Positions 22,678 to 24,189 of a stretch of 24,189 nt of DNA are shown here, in pieces (the first letter of the stretch is position 1; the number at the start of each line of letters is the position of its first letter). Source of the stretch: Dehalococcoidales bacterium. GTDB taxonomy: Bacteria; Chloroflexota; Dehalococcoidia; Dehalococcoidales; JAQTVP01. The stretch is taken from contig JAQTVP010000003.1 in the NCBI GenBank assembly GCA_028707015.1, positions 1-24,189 of the forward strand, given 5' to 3'. Made by a program: the position numbers and the translations under genes. The notes beneath the pieces are model-generated. The model was not told where the DNA came from. It made no database searches and saw nothing but the letters and a program-made list of their open reading frames with translations.

Positions 22678-22728
22678 AAGAACACAGGAGTTTCCTTTCC
22701 CTTACGGATATTAAACCCCTGTGTTCTT
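22678..22728 (-). terminator. Large inverted repeat, probable terminator of the 2-oxoacid dehydrogenase genes
   Basis: The arms 22678-22693 (AAGAACACAGGAGTTT) and 22713-22728 (AAACCCCTGTGTTCTT) pair over 16 bp with one mismatch, around a 19-nt loop. It lies 91 nt after the E1-beta stop codon on the minus strand. The following minus-strand sequence (GTTTATAAAATATTTTA) is only moderately U-rich. The stem is stronger than any other in the window. Terminator is the simplest call; a processed RNA hairpin or protein-binding palindrome remain possible. Confidence 0.5.
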
Positions 22729-22818
22729 ATATTTTGTAATCTATATAGTGCTATTTGCCTCTGGTATTCAGCATTTCCCTTAATACTCGGGATCAATGCT
22801 TAGCAGAGGTATTAACAC

Positions 22819-23805
22819 TTACATCATTTCTTTTACTTTCTTGACAATGTCTTCAGCTTTTGGCAGCATCTGCAACTCTATTTCTTGACTGCGTGGTAGC
22901 GCTACATTTTTGGCGCCTATCCTGGCTATCGGTGTCTTAAGAGCCTTGGCTACATCTGGAGCTGTCTCGTTAAACCGTAGAGCTATCTCGCCGGCTGCTC
23001 CGCCTCTTTTCATAGCTTCGTGAGCGATTAGCAGGCGTCCTGTTTTCTTTACTGAGCTTATTACGGTCTGGATATCCAGAGGAACCAGACTTCGCAGGTC
23101 AATTACTTCAGCACTGATGCCTTCTTTACTCAGTTCTTCAGCAGCGGCTAGCGCTTTCGGTACCATACCTGACCATACTACCAGGGTAACATCACTGCCT
23201 TCTTTGGTAACAGCAGCTTTTCCGATAGGTACAATATATTCTCCAACAGGTATGTCTACCTTTGGGCCAAAATACATGCCGCCGTAGCCTATGTAGATAA
23301 CGGGATCATCATCTCTGATGGCAGCAGCCATGAGTCCTTTGGCATCGTAAGGGTTGGATGGCATAACTACTTTTACGCCAGGGCAGTGCATAAACAGCGC
23401 TTCTGTGCTGGCACAGTGATGTGCCCCAAAACCGCCACCTACACCGGACCGGCAGTAGATTACCAGTGGCATTGGCCCAGTATAGCCAAATTCCTGCCGA
23501 AGTCCGCCAACTTCCATAAAAATACCTTCAAAGGCAATTGTCAGGAAGCCTGCCGTCATCAGCCAGACTATCGGCCTGGTTCCAGTTAACGCCGCTCCCA
23601 TTCCTGATGCTAGTATTGCCTGTTCAACTATGGGGGTGTCTTTAATCCTGTCGCCAAACTCACTCATGCCCGGGGTTTCCCCAAAGGCACCCTGCATACT
23701 GACTAAATCTTCGCCCCACATGGCTACCCGCTCATCTCTTCGCATCTCTTCTCGTATCGCCGCCCCAATGGCACTTACATAGTTAAGCTTCTGTGTCTCT
23801 GCCAT
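22819..23805 (-). CDS. 2-oxoacid (pyruvate/acetoin) dehydrogenase E1 component, beta subunit
   Basis: 328 residues from the ATG at 23803-23805, preferred to an in-frame TTG seven codons upstream because AAGGAGG lies 9 nt before it. Transketolase-like E1-beta features are LNYVSAIGAAIREEM, MWGEDLV, GAFGETPGM, TPIVEQAILASGMGAALTG (quoted in part), MTAGFLTIAFEGI, SGVGGGFGAHHCAST, and the C-terminal domain with GSDVTLVVWSGMV, VIDLRSLVPLD and LLIAHEAMKRGG. With E1-alpha it decarboxylates a 2-oxoacid using thiamin diphosphate and passes the acyl group to E2. Whether the substrate is pyruvate, acetoin or a branched-chain acid cannot be told; E2 and E3 are outside the window. It follows E1-alpha by 1 nt. 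Confidence 0.92.
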   Translation of the reverse strand: MAETQKLNYVSAIGAAIREEMRRDERVAMWGEDLVSMQGAFGETPGMSEFGDRIKDTPIVEQAILASGMGAALTGTRPIVWLMTAGFLTIAFEGIFMEVGGLRQEFGYTGPMPLVIYCRSGVGGGFGAHHCASTEALFMHCPGVKVVMPSNPYDAKGLMAAAIRDDDPVIYIGYGGMYFGPKVDIPVGEYIVPIGKAAVTKEGSDVTLVVWSGMVPKALAAAEELSKEGISAEVIDLRSLVPLDIQTVISSVKKTGRLLIAHEAMKRGGAAGEIALRFNETAPDVAKALKTPIARIGAKNVALPRSQEIELQMLPKAEDIVKKVKEMM

Positions 23806-23806
23806 C

Positions 23807-24189
23807 TTAAATATCCTCCTTGTCAATTGCAGTCTTCAGGTGATTTTCATAATTACCGAATGGTAATGCTAACGCGGCTTCAGTTGCTTCTTCCAGATCT
23901 TTCTTTATCTTTACCTCAAGCTTATTAACATCGTCTTCGGTCAGTATACCCATGTCCATCAGGGTCTTTTGATATCGTGGTAATGAGTCATTCTTCCACC
24001 ATTCTTCAACCTCACCCTTTGGACGGTAAATCTGCGGGTCACCTTCAAAGTGCCCCATTAAGCGGAAAGTATTTCCGACTACAAAACTGGGTCCGCCACC
24101 GTTACGGGCTCTATCAATATATTTCTTCATTACTTCATAGCTGGCAATGACATCATTCCCATCTACGGATTCTCCCGGAATACCATAGG
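23807..24189 (-). CDS. 2-oxoacid dehydrogenase E1 component, alpha subunit (3' part, cut by window edge)
   Basis: The last 127 codons of E1-alpha; the gene continues beyond position 24189, so its start is not seen. The visible part includes YGIPGESVDGNDVIASYEVM, with the DGNDV segment typical of the thiamin-diphosphate-binding E1-alpha fold, then RARNGGGPSFV (the common GP-F/L-lineage element), RLMGHFEGDPQIYRP, the segment PRYQKTLMDMGILTEDDV, and a C-terminal Lys/Glu-rich helix. In most relatives the phosphorylation-loop-like region reads GHS-x-x-D; here it is GHFEGDPQIY. The E1-beta Shine-Dalgarno is embedded in its final codons, so the two subunits are translated together. Confidence 0.9.
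   Translation of the reverse strand, partial: YGIPGESVDGNDVIASYEVMKKYIDRARNGGGPSFVVGNTFRLMGHFEGDPQIYRPKGEVEEWWKNDSLPRYQKTLMDMGILTEDDVNKLEVKIKKDLEEATEAALALPFGNYENHLKTAIDKEDI

Larger units (their letters stand above)
22255..22818. other. Gene-free intergenic region
   Basis: This is the longest stretch without a convincing gene. It is very AT-rich and holds a promoter for the ABC operon at its left end and a large inverted repeat at 22678-22728. It also has a small palindrome GATTAT/ATAATC (22448-22453, 22461-22466). An isolated plus-strand TTGACT at 22497-22502 lacks a good -10. A 60-codon plus-strand frame (22621-22803) runs through the inverted repeat, has no ribosome binding site and looks like chance. 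No tRNA or known RNA motif was recognised. Confidence 0.6.

Noticed and set aside
22621..22803. A 60-codon plus-strand frame rich in hydrophobic residues in the long intergenic region
   Set aside because: It has no ribosome binding site, runs straight through the inverted repeat at 22678-22728, and its hydrophobicity follows from the AT-rich composition.
23806..23826. Longer E1-beta starting at TTG 23826
   Set aside because: The ATG at 23805 has a strong AAGGAGG at good distance and gives the usual family start; the extension overlaps the end of E1-alpha.

Overview
The window looks like an AT-rich chromosomal segment of an anaerobic bacterium. A member of the Chloroflexota, class Dehalococcoidia, is my best guess but is not proven by the sequence. 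Supports are the oxygen-independent DUF39/NIL-ferredoxin homocysteine genes, a Cys-rich insertion in AlaRS, and a sugar-nucleotide/trehalose cluster. No rRNA, tRNA, transposase, phage gene or CRISPR array was seen. Gene density is high, TTG and GTG starts are frequent, and several promoters of the TTGACA/TAAAAT type are visible.

Layout. (1) 1-3993, plus strand: a sulfur/methionine operon with a DUF39 homocysteine-forming protein, a NIL-domain 2x[4Fe-4S] ferredoxin, a UPF0280 (COG2122) protein, a HesA/MoeB/ThiF E1-like enzyme, a ThiS/MoaD-like sulfur carrier ending in Gly-Gly, and a second, stand-alone NIL protein. (2) 4005-8881, minus strand: alaS, ruvX and an HPP-family membrane protein, then tgt. 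RuvX is complete but has no ATG, GTG or TTG start; an ATA behind a good ribosome binding site fits best. (3) 9032-15634, a carbohydrate block: galT (+), a TreT-type trehalose synthase (-), galU and a ROK glucokinase (-), otsB (+) and otsA (-). (4) 15817-18326: holA (-), then a small helical protein and a divergent YchF-like GTPase (+). (5) 18445-22254, minus strand: a Gld-type ABC operon of ATPase, permease, GldG-like protein and a short DUF4340 protein. (6) 22255-22818: the only long gene-free stretch, containing a strong 16-bp inverted repeat. (7) 22819-24189, minus strand: E1-beta and the 3' part of E1-alpha of a 2-oxoacid dehydrogenase, cut by the window edge.

How the genes fit together. 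The first operon plausibly moves sulfur to aspartate semialdehyde to make homocysteine, with the ferredoxin giving electrons. The adjacent E1/sulfur-carrier pair suggests that protein thiocarboxylate, rather than free sulfide alone, could be the sulfur donor. That link is inference. The carbohydrate block covers glucose phosphorylation, UDP-glucose formation and two different routes to trehalose (TreT and OtsA/OtsB). The glk and otsB genes diverge from an 83-bp spacer with back-to-back promoters whose predicted transcripts start at or within about 4 nt of the start codons, which indicates leaderless mRNAs.
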